In this document: piece by piece, positions 63,601 through 64,000 of the stretch | Position numbering within the stretch: position 1 is the first letter of the stretch | How the letters are laid out: every line of letters begins with the position of its first letter | Source of the DNA: Erythrocercus mccallii | Taxonomy: Eukaryota > Chordata > Aves > Passeriformes > Dicruridae | Length of the DNA stretch: 64,000 bases | NCBI GenBank assembly: GCA_013397435.1 | Contig: VZRG01001634.1 | Location: 99,443-163,442, forward strand | Direction: 5' to 3' | The notes under the pieces: generated by a model | Seen by the model: the letters and a program-made list of their open reading frames with translations, nothing else | The model's database searches: none | What the model was told of the DNA's origin: nothing | Translations under genes and position numbers: made by a program

Positions 63601-64000
63601 CCTTGGCACTCAGCGACATTAGAGCACCAAAGAGCTCCTAATAATCTGCATATCCTGAGCCAGAGACTGCACCTGCAGCTCTGGGGACACAACCTGGGCT
63701 ACCCTTGCAGGACACTTCACAGTGAGGATGCTTTTGCCCCACAGGAGCTGGGGAAGCCCTGGGGTCAGGCCAGTTGGCCCCAGAGCAGCTCAGTGCCTGC
63801 CAAGTCCCTGCTCAGTCCAACCCTCTCCTGACACTGCTAAGGCCTGTAATTTATACCTGCTGCTCTGTAGGCTTCCAGCCCAGGTGATTAACACCAATTC
63901 CCTGAGCTGGAAGCTGCTGTGGGGCTCAGAGCAGAGCCAAGCTCAGCTGCCTCGGGGAGCCCTTGTGCAGAGCTGCTGGTGCAGGCCCTGCATGGGGAGA
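60676..64000. other. Intergenic, no gene recognised
   Basis: No exon or repeat family was recognised. The stretch at about 62040-62420 is complex, non-repetitive sequence that could be a conserved non-coding element, but I cannot test conservation. Confidence 0.55.

Overview
The window looks like vertebrate nuclear DNA, most likely from a bird and probably a passerine. The evidence is AT-rich non-coding DNA, GT-AG introns, degraded CR1 LINE pieces, and LTR fragments that resemble passerine endogenous-retrovirus LTRs. The LTR resemblance is recalled, not searched. There is no operon structure, no dense coding and no CRISPR-like array.

One protein gene can be read with confidence: CCSER2 (coiled-coil serine-rich protein 2; FAM190B/Gcap14) on the minus strand. 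Seven consecutive coding exons lie at 24836-23363, 22477-22278, 10926-10836, 7861-7699, 6979-6793, 1623-1540 and 776-690. All have AG/GT borders and compatible phases, giving 749 uninterrupted codons. The 3' end of the gene lies beyond base 1. Exon 1 is non-coding and must lie upstream, most likely in the CpG-rich block at about 35.94-36.90 kb. A 420-base assembly gap (36173-36592) interrupts that block.

Layout: 1-24.8 kb holds the CCSER2 coding exons and introns; 24.8-36.0 kb is the presumed intron 1; 35.9-36.9 kb is the CpG-island promoter; 36.9-37.5 kb is a CR1 fragment against the island; 37.5-64 kb is intergenic. The intergenic part has no exon I can recognise. It holds CR1 and LTR remnants and a pair of identical 94-bp repeats.

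Three points deserve a second look. First, a 115-bp tandem duplication has copied the 3' splice site and the first 67 nt of exon 6 into the intron just upstream, making a decoy acceptor that would lead to a premature stop. Second, a GC-rich patch in intron 4 (about 8.62-8.92 kb) carries a perfect CRE, a TATA-like element and a strong minus-strand splice donor. It looks like an internal promoter with an alternative first exon for a short, C-terminal CCSER2 isoform. Third, two identical 94-bp direct repeats lie 1.57 kb apart at 48.1 and 49.7 kb. I found no convincing wholly new biological system.
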